This document shows, piece by piece, positions 45,736 to 56,324 of a DNA stretch of 64,000 nt. The stretch is from Malus domestica. Taxonomy: Eukaryota > Streptophyta > Magnoliopsida > Rosales > Rosaceae. The stretch's first letter is position 1; each line of letters opens with the position of its first letter. A model generated the notes under the pieces. That model did not search any database. It was given only the letters and a program-made list of their open reading frames with translations, and was not told the origin of the DNA. The translations under genes and the position numbers were made by a program. The stretch spans positions 25,374,001-25,438,000 of the forward strand of contig NC_091674.1 in the NCBI RefSeq assembly GCF_042453785.1, given 5' to 3'.

Positions 45736-46269
45736 TTAGATGGATATCTCAACCATAGAATACAAGCTCGATGGATGAAGTGGAAGAGTGCATCTGGCAT
45801 GTTGTGTGACCGCCGTATGCCACTGAAGCTGAAGGGAAAATTTTATAGGATGGCAATAAGGCCGGCGATGCTGTATGACACAGAATGTTGGGCGGTGAAG
45901 CATCAACACGTACACAAAATGGGTGTAGCAGAGATGAGGATGCTTCGTTGGATGTGTGGGCACACGAGAAAGGATAAGATTAGGAATGAGGATATTCGAG
46001 GTAAAGTAGGAGTAGCCGAAATTGTAGGAAAGCTGAGAGAAAATCGTTTACGGTGGTTTGGACATGTGCAAAGAAGGCCTACTGACGCTCCAGTTAGAAG
46101 ATGCGACTACGGGATAGAGGTTCAGGGCCGAAGGGGTAGAGGAAGACCTAGGAAAACTTTGGAAGAGACTTTAAGAAAAGACTTAGAGTACTTGGATCTA
46201 ACGGAGGACATGACACATGACCGAGCACAATGGCGTTCTAAGAGTCATATAGCCGACCCTACTCAGTGA
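45736..46269 (+). pseudogene. RTE-clade LINE reverse transcriptase C-terminus
   Basis: In frame from about 45739 (DGYLNHRIQARWMKW) to a TGA at 46267-46269. Motifs of plant RTE elements: KSASGMLCDRRMPLKLKGKF, AIRPAMLYDTECWAVKHQHV, RMLRWMCGHTRKDKIRNEDI, LRWFGHVQRRPTDAPVRRCD and RGRGRPRKTLEETLRKDLEY. The endonuclease and RT catalytic core are missing, as expected for a 5'-truncated copy. The remaining 170 codons are undisturbed, suggesting a fairly young insertion. Confidence 0.92.
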
Positions 46270-46530
46270 CTTAAATTTTTCAAGTCTCCAACTGAGAAGT
46301 TTTCCTCACTCGAGAAATTAAGGGAACACTACCTTAACCTACATGCTTCACTCACAAAGCTTCAACATACAAGCTTCAACAAAAGAAAAATTCAAAGAAC
46401 TTAGTGTTAAAGGCTTTGGTGTATTTAACACAATACGTTGAAATGAAACAAAGCTTATTTATTGATATCTTCGATAAGTTACTAATATGTACATATACAT
46501 GAGTCAAAATAAACAAACAAGAGGGGGTCT

Positions 46531-47211
46531 TCACAAAGGTTGCTTAGGAGAAGTCCCAGCAGTCGGTAGAGCCCCAAAAAGAGAAGGCACCGGAGGGTGA
46601 TCACTCGGAGCCTCAGTACTAAACAGAACCCTAGAAGGAAGAGGCATCAGAGGCTGATCATTTGGAGCTTCATTACGCGGTACAGCCCCAGAAGACGAAG
46701 GCAATAAATGCCTTTGGAACAACCCCACAAACCTCTGATGATCAAGTAAAATCTGACCATCAGATTCCTTCACCTGGTCAAGCTTCCTCTTCATGTTTGT
46801 AGCATAGTCATGTGCGAGCCTGTGCAACTGTTTATTCTCATGTTTGAGCCCTCTAATCTCCTACTTAAGACTCATCACTTCAGCTGCCAATGATTCAACT
46901 TGGCGGGTTCGAGTAAATAGGCGTTGGGCCATATTTGACACAGAACCTGCACATTGAACACTGAGAGCCAAAGAATCCTTAACAGCCAACTCATCAGACC
47001 GTTTGGAAAGAAGTCTGTTATCTTTGGGAGTGATAATGTTCCTGGCCACCACCGCAGCGGTCATATCATTGTTCATCACGGAATCCCCAACGGTAAGAGG
47101 ACCAGTAGGGGATAAGAAGGATAGGTGCCATATGTTGTCTGGAGAAGGAGCGGCTGCCTCTTCACCAAGGTTCAAGTCAAAACGACGGTCGGAAGGGCCA
47201 TACATTTTCAA
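46531..47211 (-). pseudogene. Coiled-coil element protein, copy 1 (one stop)
   Basis: Begins at ATG 47211 (MYGPSDRRFDLNLGEEAAAP), continues PLTVGDSVMNNDMTAAVVAR, DELAVKDSLALSVQCAGSVS, NMAQRLFTRTRQVESLAAEV, then a TAG near 46861-46863, then IRGLKHENKQLHRLAHDYAT, RKLDQVKESDGQILLDHQRF and a Pro/Ser-rich tail ending TSPKQPL. The middle is a heptad-like coiled coil. The only break is the stop where copy 2 has AAA/GAG-type codons. I do not recognise a characterised family; it looks like a protein carried by a repeat. Confidence 0.7.
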
Positions 47212-47797
47212 AGGTGTTGAAGAGAAAAGAGGTCGAACAAATCAAGATCTTAGAAGTGCAAGAAGGGAGCTTCTACTGGTGGAGATTCAAGTGTGCTTTG
47301 GAACTTAATGCCAGCCTCTATAAAAATCTGCACTTGACGGAGCTTCAGAAATCGAAGAGGCACCTGCTTTCTCAGCCTTGTCAGCACTTGTTACATGCAC
47401 ACTCAGCTTTGCGAAAATTACGGGCAATCTGTCGAAGATTTCTGGTGAAGTAGAAAGCACGTGAATCTTACTGTTCAATCATCCACTTTCCACACGGAAC
47501 ATCAGCTCATAGGTACCACAAATAACTTTGCCAAAGATCTCTGACAAAGTTTAGACACGTGAAGCTTGCAGCTCCCACTACATCGCTATGACCAAGAAGG
47601 GTAAAAAATAGCAAAGAAACAGCACTAACAAAGTTTAGACACATAAATTTTGAAGGTTTAGCTACCATATTATTACCCACAAGGGTAAAGAAACAGCACC
47701 ACTGCTAGATAATTGGAAAGAACCTGTGTCAACCTCTGTGCTCCGTGGCAATGTAGACTAGCAAAAATGCCCAACCTTTACTCACATTCGAGAAAAC

Positions 47798-48053
47798 ACT
47801 CCCAACAAGATTGCTTGCTCCAAATTCGAAGAGGCACCGCCCTCCGAATCTCGAGAGCCAGACTCCCAACAAGATTACTTTCTCAAAAATCGAAGAGACA
47901 CCACTTTCCGAATTTCAAGAGCCAGACTCCCAGCAGGATTGCTTTCTCAAAAATCGAAGAGGCACTGTTCTTCGAATCTCGAGAGCCAGATCCCCGACAG
48001 GATCGCTTGTTCGAAAATCGAAGAGGCATCGCTTTCTCAACTTCGAAAGCCAG
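47798..48053 (+). repeat. 64-bp tandem array, four units
   Basis: Units start actcccaacaagattgcttg and end tcgagagccag; each is exactly 64 bp (47798, 47862, 47926, 47990). Each contains tcgaagag(g/a)ca and ttcgaa motifs. 64 is not a multiple of three, so the open frames crossing it are coincidental. Confidence 0.9.
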
Positions 48054-48626
48054 ATCTCTTTGGATAAAGTTTGTCTGTAATCTTCACACGCAACATCAGC
48101 TTTCCAGATACCATATACCACTTTTTCAAAGTGCTCTGACAGAGTTAAAACACGTGAAGCTGGCAGCTCCCACTACAGTGCTATGACCAAGAAGGGTAAA
48201 GGAATAACACTACTACTTGTTGTTAGGGAGACTCCTATATATGTTGATCTCCACCCTCAACGGACAGGCAGACCTGCAAAAATGCTCAACCCTTCCTCAT
48301 ATCTGAGAGGGCACTCCCAACAAAGCCTCTCGAAATACTCACCTTTCTTTCTCCCCGATAATACCTCTGCAAATAAGCTACACCAGAGCAAGAATATCTC
48401 ATATCATCAGGGTTAAAAGCAATAGTATCCCATATCATGCTTTTTCCCTGTCTTTTCCTTTGGCCTTGTTCTTACCTGCAAGACAAGGAGAAAGAGAGCA
48501 ATCAGTCAGCACTTGGAATCAAGCTTCCAGTCAGGAACTGACTGCCTGGAACCCCTTACCTGATTACTTACCTGGCATGGCTCTCGAGTACTCATCTTCA
48601 ACATCTTATGCTTCCATAGAAGATAC

Positions 48627-50481
48627 TGATAGGAGCATTTTTATGCGACTTAATTGGCTTGTTCTCATGCATTTATGTTGTTTTTCCTTAGTTAGTTTAG
48701 TGTTTAAAGTCATTTTCGTGCAATTTCAGGTTTTATTGTCAAAGTATGCAAAAATGAGCATTTTGGAGCTTTTAGGAGCAAAATTGGGCTTGGAATGAAG
48801 TGCATATGCATGGAGCAAGGAGTTTGGACGAATTTGAAGTCAAAAGAGGCTAGGAACATGCTAAAAATCTGGTGAAACAAATACAAGTTGCAAGAAGGGA
48901 TAGGTTTCTAGAAGGATTGACCAAAATTTCACTCAAAAACCATGCCTACCCCAGAAATTCATCAATGCCGTGGGTATTGACTCACTTCCACCAGAAATTT
49001 GAGTGATTGTTCAATACCTAACCCACTAGGAAATTGAGTAGATGATTCATCCCTAAAATCACAGAAATTCACATCCTTGTCGTGCATCCTTGTTGCTTTC
49101 CACCAGAAATTTGAGTGATGATGCAATGCCTAACTCACCATGACATTTGAGATGATGCAATGCCTAACTCACCATGACATTTGAGTGGATGATTCATCCC
49201 CAACTCAACAGAAAATAAGTAGATTGTGCACAGAAATTGAGTGGATGATTCAAGACCTAACCCACCATTATTCTCCACTTCAATGCCGTGTGTCACCTAC
49301 TTGTTTTCCACCAGAAAATTGAATTAAACAAGTCCATCCTCTCCCTATAAATACCCATGGCAGCAGCCTCATTGAAGGCATCCAGAAATTAACCATTCTC
49401 CAAGCCTTGCCTTGCCTCTCCCTACATATCTAAACTCCTTCCCATCCATTCCTCCACATAACCAACCCTTCAAAACATCACTCCAACCTTGTGTTGCAGC
49501 AAAGAAGAAGAGGAAAGTTCTTGTACGTGCTTGCTATCCAACATGGATCGTTGGAACGTTTATGTGTTTTCTTTCTTTTGTTTTCAATGTATAATTCTGT
49601 TTATCTTTGTTTTGTGAACATGGGGAACTAAACCCCTATTTAGTTAGGGGGAAGTTTGAAGCCATGAACATGCTTGTGATATGAATTGATTTCTTCCAAT
49701 TGTGATTTGATAAGTTGTGATTGCAATTCAATTATCTATTTTCTTCATAACTGATTCTTGTATGTTTATTAAGGATGCATACTTAGTTTTCATACATAAA
49801 TTAGATGCTAGAATATAAATGAGTTTCACCTAATTGTTACAAGTTTATATTCATAAGTAGTGAAGGTTGCTTGTCACAATCGCGTTAATTGAATTCTTGG
49901 CAAACGTATCATGCATTCATAGTTACAATTGCCTCGTCAACACTTATGATTTTCATTGAACGTAATGATCTCTGATTGTATCTCTATTATGCATTCATAT
50001 AGGGGACTTTTAGAGAATAATTTGGATTGTCGCATGCATTCATCCAATTAAATAAGTAAAGGAAAATCTGAGGGTTAATTTGTGCATCACGATCAATCTG
50101 GGGTGTTGAGCATCATAGTTTATTGAAAAGCAATTGGAAATCGATTCATGTACAAGTGTGTCATGTGTGAAGAACGGACCTCTAACTAATCCATCCATCA
50201 TCTTATTTCTCAAATTTGTTTTACAATCTGCCTAGCTAAAAATCTATTTAAGTTTTAGTTTATTTGTTTTACTTTCAACTTCACCAAACCCAAATCCCCC
50301 TTTTACTTTCTTGTTTTAAAGTCTTTTGTTTACATTTTTAACTTTGTTTTTTTTTTTGTTTTTGAGTCAGTTTAGAGGTTTTAGCAAGCCCTCCTAATCC
50401 CCGGTTTAGAACGATCCCTACTTACATACTTTGCTACAATTATCAAAAGAGGGTTTAATTTGTGTGCTTATATTATTCGCA
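48627..50481 (+). mobile_element. 5' LTR of the Athila element
   Basis: 1855 bp, TGATAGGAGCATTTTTATGC to TATATTATTCGCA. It includes a 34-bp tandem duplication (gatgatgcaatgcctaactc plus accatgacatttga, near 49110-49180), a likely TATA (ccctataaatacccatgg at about 49346) and the inverted pair aacccctatttagttagggg near 49630. Confidence 0.92.
49346..49358 (+). promoter_or_regulatory. Probable Athila LTR TATA box
   Basis: ctataaataccc in a GC-richer context, followed about 30 bp later by a C/A-rich putative start region, as in plant LTR promoters. The 3' LTR has the same string near 63150. Confidence 0.6.
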
Positions 50482-50490
50482 TTAAAATTT

Positions 50491-50508
50491 TGGCGCCGTT
50501 GCCGGGGA
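50491..50508 (+). other. Primer-binding site of the Athila element
   Basis: tggcgccgttgccgggga, the tRNA-Asp-complementary site usual in Athila and related gypsy elements, 9 bp after the LTR end. Confidence 0.9.
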
Positions 50509-50615
50509 TTAGCAACTTTGCTAAATCCCCATTGTTTCTTTTTATTTCTTTTTTTTTGTGTGTTTTAATTTTAGTTTTAATTTTATTTGATTTTGTTTAT
50601 TTCAGGTACTAGTTT

Positions 50616-51953
50616 ATGACTCGTAGTTCTCAACCAGTTCGTGCACATATATCGGAGTTTGACGACAATTTTGAATGAACTTTGAGAAGGAAAAGGAAAG
50701 TACCAGAACCTAGTCCACCTAGTTCTAGTTCTGAATACGAATTTGAAGAAAAGAATGAGGCAGAAAAAGACATGGAGGTGGACAATCGAACAATCAAAGA
50801 ACTTTCAGCCTCGGGATTGGACAATGCCGCGCCTCTATGCATCCAATACCCCGCAGCAGCCCGAGGAAAGACAGAAGAATTTGAATTGAAGTCAAGCTTG
50901 TTACACCACATTCCGAAGTACCATGGGTTGTCCATGGAAGATCCTAACAAACACTTGAAAGAATTCGAGGTGGTGTGTTCGAGCATGACCCCCGTCAATG
51001 TCGATGGGAGTATTTTGAAGATGAAAGCCTTCCCTTTTTCTCTCTTGGAAAAGGCGAATGATTGGTTGTACGAATTGGCGCCCGGAACCGTCACATCATG
51101 GGAAAGCATGAAACGGGCCTTCTTGGAGAAGTTTTTCCCAACTTCTCGAGTCATCCTCCTACGGAAAAGGATAAGTGGAATTCAACAAGAGGAAGGTGAA
51201 TCTTTTCCTACTTATTATGAACGTTTTAAATCTCTTGTTGCTTCTTGTCCACAGCATCAGATGAAGGAGGAACTTCTTTTGCAATACTTCTACGAGGGGC
51301 TACTACCTATCGAACGTCAAATACTAGATGCCTCGGCAGGAGGAGCCTTGGTGGACAAGACCCCCACGGCAGCAAAGACTTTAATTTCCAACCGTGCGTT
51401 GAATGCTCAACAATACGAAGGCGTTGGACAAAGGAGTAACCCACGACCACATCAAGTCAATGAGGTAAGTGCCATAACCGAACTTCAAAATCAAATGGCT
51501 AACCTTACTACTTTGCTTTCTCAGGTGGTGGAAGGTCCAAAAGTGCAAAACGTGGCAGCTTGTGGCGTGTGTTCCATGCAAGGCCACCTTACGGACAAGT
51601 GCCCACAGTTGATAGAAAATGGAGGGTGGGAGACCCTCAATGCCGTGGGATTTGGCAACCAATACCAACCAAGGAATGACCCATTTTCCAATACTTACAA
51701 TCCCGGTTGGCGTGATCATCCAAATTTCAAATGGCGAGAACCCCAACAAGGCCAACAACAAAACGGATTTAGGCAACAACCTCCGGGTTTCTATCAAAAG
51801 ACGTTTGCACCAACTCAACCCCAAGCACAACCTGCCCAGAAGTCAGGTACTTCTATTGATAATGATCAGATTTTGAATTTACTAACTTCTATGGCGCAGA
51901 GCATGCAAACTAGGGACAAGAAGGTGGATGAGTTGGAGAAGCAAGTGGGATAA
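50616..51953 (+). pseudogene. Athila gag
   Basis: ATG at 50616 (MTRSSQPVRAHI), TGA at 50676-50678 after 20 codons (probably from CGA), then open to TAA at 51951-51953. Capsid region: IQYPAAARGKTEEFELKSSL, HIPKYHGLSMEDPNKHLKEF, FPFSLLEKANDWLYELAPGT, LEKFFPTSR, EGESFPTYYERFKSLVASCP. The zinc knuckle CGVCSMQGHLTDKC (CX2CX4HX4C) is intact. The TAA falls where relatives read on into pol in one frame. The protein would form the particle that packages element RNA. Confidence 0.92.
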
Positions 51954-54520
51954 ATTGCCGAGTTTATGGGGCAGTTTCGTGAGCAAGGCAAGTTGCCTAG
52001 CTCAACCGTAGTGAATCCAAAGGGTGGTTTCGAATCTGCAAAAGCCATAACTTTGCGGAGTGGGAAGCAAGTAGGATCTGACCCCCAACCTTCCAAATCA
52101 CGTTCTAACGAGGTGGAGGAGTTGATAATTGAAGAGGAGGAACAAGGGAAGGCCACGGCAAGGGTGGACACACCAATGCCGCAAGCTTTAAGTAGGCCTA
52201 AACTATCCAATTCGTCCAAGGAAGGTAAGAACGTGTCAAATTCAGTTCCTACTAACGTTTTTCCTTCGAATGCTCCTTTTCCAAATAGGTTTAAGCAAAC
52301 AAAGAAAGAAGAAGCTGAAAAGGACATTCTAGAGACATTCCGGAAAGTTCAAGTCAACATTCCCCTTTTGGATGCAATCAAGCAAGTCCCGAGGTACGCC
52401 AAGTTCTTAAAGGAACTTTGCACCACAAGAAAGAGGATTTTGACCAAGGAAGTTGTGAAAGTAGGTGAGAATGTGTCGGCCATTTTACAACGCAAACTGC
52501 CCCCCAAATGCAAAGATCCGGGTAGTTTTACGATTCCTTGTATCATTGGTAATACTAGGTTTGAATCTGCCATGCTAGACTTAGGTGCATCAATAAATGT
52601 TATGCCATATTCAATTTATGCATCTATGAACCTAGGAGAGTTGAAAAACGATGGGGTAATCATACAATTGGCCGATAGATCTAATGCCTATCCAAAGGGA
52701 GTTTTGGAAGATGTTTTGGTGCAGGTTAATCATTTGATATTCCCGGCGGATTTCTATGTACTTGAGATGGACGAATCGAACCATGCCCCGTCATTGCCCA
52801 TCCTCCTTGGAAGGCCATTTATGAAAACTGCTCGTACGAAGATTGACGTATTTAATGGCATTTTGACGATGGAATTTGATGGGGAAGTTATCAATTTCAA
52901 TCTCTCTGATTCTATGAAGTTTCCTAATGAAAATCATTCATGTTTTGCTATTGACGTAATTGATTCTTTGGCGCAGGACCATTTTGACAATTTGAAGGAC
53001 GATGCACTTGAATTGGTCATTGCACAAGGAATGGACATGAAAAACATTGAAACAGCCACCAAGGAACCCCACGGCAAGAATGAGGAGTCCATTGCCGTGC
53101 CCCCTAGTGAGGAAGTCATTGAGATGGTAGCTGCCCTTGAGTCATTGCCATCACAATCCGGTAAGTTTTTGAAACCCATTTTAAGTTCAGTTTCGACTAA
53201 TAAACTGTTTCCCTCAGTTGTGCAGCCACCTACACTTGAACTTAAGCCGTTGCCTAGTCACTTGAAATACGTTTTCTTGGGAGAAGATGAGACATTGCCC
53301 GTCATTATCTCATCCTCACTCACGGCACTAGAAGAGAGCAAGTTAGTGAGGGTGCTAAAGGAGTACAAAACGGCCATTGGATGGACATTGGCCGACATCA
53401 AAGGAATTAGCCCAATAACGTGCATGCATCGCATACTTTTGGAGGAGGGGTCTAAAACATCTCAAGAGGCTCAACGCCGTCTTAACCCTCCCATGATGGA
53501 AGTTGTGAAAAAGGAGATCATAAAGCTTCTAGATTGTGGAGTTATCTATCCAATCTCGGATAGTAGGTGGGTTTCACCCATGCAATGCGTACCAAAGAAA
53601 TCCGAAGTGACAGTGGTAACTAATGCCGAGAATGAGCTTGTTCCTCAACGCATTCAAACCGGTTGGAGGGTGTGCATCCACTATAGGAAGCTAAACGCCA
53701 CCACGAGGAAGGACCACTTCCCATTGCCATTCATTGACCAAATGCTTGAGAGGTTAGCGGGTTATGCTTTCTATTGTTTTCTTGATGGTTATTCTGGTTA
53801 TAATCAAATTGTCATTGCACCCGAGGACCAAGAAAAAACCACTTTTACATGTCCATTTGGTACGTTTGCATATCGTCGCATGCCTTTTGGTTTATGTAAT
53901 GCACCTGCTACATTTCAAAGATGCATGATGAGCATATTTTCCGATTATGTAGAGAAAATAATTGAAGTTTTTATGGATGATTTTAGCGTCTTTGGTGATT
54001 CTTTTGATGGTTGCTTGCATAATCTAAGTTTGATCTTAAAACGTTGCGTTGAAACTAACCTTGTTCTTAATTGGGAAAAATGTCATTTCATGGTTAAACA
54101 AGGCATAGTTTTAGGACATATTATCTCTGAAAACGGCATTGAGGTGGATAAGTCCAAAATAGATCTAGTACGTCACTTACCCTCTCCGACTTCGGTTAGA
54201 GAGGTTCGTTCGTTTCTTGGTCATGCAGGATTTTATCGTAGGTTTATCAAAGATTTTTCGAAGATAGCACAACCTCTTTGCCGTCTCCTACAAAAAGAAG
54301 TGGCGTTTGAATTCACCAAGGAGTGCACGGCATCATTCAATCAACTCAAGGAGTTGTTGACCACGGCACCCATCATTGTTCCACCAGATTGGAGCCTACC
54401 TTTCGAGCTTATGTGCGATGCGTCCGACTACGCTTTAGGGGCTGTTTTGGGACAAAGGAAGGACAAAAAGCCACACGTCATCTACTATGCCTCACGGACG
54501 TTGAATGATGAACTATTCCA
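51954..54520 (+). pseudogene. Athila protease and reverse transcriptase
   Basis: Same frame as gag after the TAA. The protease shows LDLGASINVMPYSIYASMNL (catalytic Asp kept) and LPILLGRPFMKTARTKIDV. RT shows HRILLEEGSKTSQEAQRRLN, GVIYPISDSRWVSPMQCVPK, RVCIHYRKLNATTRKDHFPL, the active site EVFMDDFSVFGDSF, and the thumb FLGHAGFYRRFIKDFSKIAQ. RNase H starts LMCDASDYALGAVLGQRKDK. A net one-base shift near 54505-54515, after RTLND, moves the rest to the next frame. Confidence 0.93.
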
Positions 54521-56130
54521 CTACAGAAAAAGAACTTCTTGCCGTTGTTTTTGCTTTAGATAAGTTTAGATCATATCTAATTGGAACTAAAGTAATTGTT
54601 TTCACTGACCATGCAGCATTGAAGTACTTGCTCACCAAAAAGGAGGCCAAGCCACGGCTAATTCGGTGGATGTTGCTACTTCAAGAGTTCGACATAGAGA
54701 TTCGTGACAAGAAGGGAAGTGAGAACGTAGTGGCTGACCACCTGAGCCGAATGGTGCATAATGAGGAGGCTTTGTCGATTTTGGAGACATTCCCCGATGA
54801 ACAATTGCTGTCCATAAAGGTTAGTGAGCCTTGGTATGCTGATTTGGTGAACTTTTTGATGACAAAACGAATTCCAAGCACTTACACTAGGCACCAACGT
54901 GATAAACTTAGGCATGATGCACGGTTTTATGTGTGGGATGATCCATATTTGTGGAAATTTTGCCCGGATCAAATTGTTCGTCGTTGTGTGCATGATTCTG
55001 AATTTCGTTCAATTTTAAGTTTTTGTCACACATATGCATGTGGTGGGCACTTTGGCACACAAAGAACTGCCCTTAAGGTATTACAATGTGGATTTTATTG
55101 GCCTAGTATTTTTAAGGATGCTAGAACTTTTTGCTTAACATGTGATAAATGCCAACGAATGGGTAACATTGGTGCTAGGGACCAAATGCCGCAGGTTTCT
55201 ATCCTAAATGTTGAAATTTTCGATGTTTGGGGTATTGATTTTATGGGTCCCTTTCCTTCTTCGTATGGTTTTATATATATTTTGCTTGCGGTTGATTATG
55301 TGTCAAAGTGGGTGGAAGCAAAGGCCACCCGAACTAATGATTCTAAAGTGGTTGCAGATTTTATTAGAACTAACATTTTTGCAAGGTTTGGCATGCCACG
55401 AGTGATCATTAGTGATGGAGGGTCACACTTTTGCAACCGGACCATTGAGGCGTTATTGAGGAAATACAATGTCAATCATAAGGTTTCTACGCCTTATCAT
55501 CCTCAAACTAATGGCCAAGCCGAGGTTTCCAACCGTGAGATCAAGCAAATCCTAGAGAAGACCGTTGGGCCAATGAGGAAGGATTGGAGTTTACGGTTAG
55601 ATGATGCACTTTGGGCGTATCGTACGGCGTACAAGACACCCATTGGAATGTCCCCCTTTCGGCTTGTCTATGGTAAACCGTGCCATCTCCCCGTTGAGTT
55701 GGAGCACAAAGCTCATTGGGCCGTCAAGAAGTTTAACATGAACCTCGATGAATCGGGAAGTCACCGGAAGTTCCAATTGAATGAGCTTGATGAGATACGG
55801 CACGAGGCATACGAGAACACAAGCATTTACAAGGAAAAGACCAAGGCATTCCATGATAAGATGATTAGAGGCAAAACGTTCGCAATTGGGCAGAAAGTGC
55901 TATTGTTCAATTCCTGTTTACGTTTGTTTCCCGGTAAGTTACGTTCCAAGTGGATTGGACCTTTTGTTATTACTAATGTTTTTGTTCATGGTGCAGTCCA
56001 AATCCAAAGCTTGAAAACGGGACACGAATTCAAGGTGAATGGGCATCGTTTGAAGCCGTACTACGAGAACTTTGAGGAGCATACCGTGGATGACATTCCC
56101 TTGCATGCCGTGGACTCCATTGAGGAGTGA
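54505..56130 (+). pseudogene. Athila RNase H and integrase
   Basis: Open for 541 codons from the frameshift point: RNase H ([49 protein letters not shown]), the integrase zinc finger ([29 protein letters not shown]), DDE core ([45 protein letters not shown]) and C-terminal [16 protein letters not shown], then [11 protein letters not shown], ending at TGA 56128-56130. All integrase catalytic acids are present. It is followed by the Athila 3' phrase at 56155-56190. Confidence 0.94.
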
Positions 56131-56324
56131 ATGGGTTCTTCGTCCGGCTGTACGACGTTAAAGCAAGCGCTTCTTGGGAGGCAACCCATGTATTCAAATA
56201 AAGAAGATCTATGAATCGGTTCACAATCGGTTTTGCGTTTCTAAAAACCTTCCATTTACTTTTGTCATTTTGAGTTGTTGCTTGTTTAATTATTTTTGGT
56301 TATGATTTTCTATTTTGAAACATT
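56131..56324 (+). other. Athila sequence between pol and the nested insert
   Basis: Contains aagcaagcgcttcttgggag and gcaacccatg, a conserved post-pol phrase of Athila. It ends with ttgaaacatt at 56315-56324, repeated at 58405-58414. Confidence 0.7.

Larger units (their letters stand above)
46270..48626 (-). mobile_element. Non-autonomous element encoding a coiled-coil protein, copy 1
   Basis: Homologous over much of its length to 56325-58414. On the minus strand both copies carry the frame starting (K)MxGPSDRRFDLNLGE. Both share plus-strand phrases such as tttctggtgaagtagaa(a/t)gcacgtgaa and atcatgc(t/a)tt...cctgcaagacaagg. No gag-pol motif is present. Copy 1 is cut at 48626 by the Athila 5' LTR, so its continuation should lie beyond the window, after the Athila 3' LTR. 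The left boundary is uncertain. Confidence 0.6.

Noticed and set aside
47713..48186. 157-codon frame across the 64-bp array
   Set aside because: Repeat length is not a multiple of three, so the protein would not be periodic; frame is accidental.
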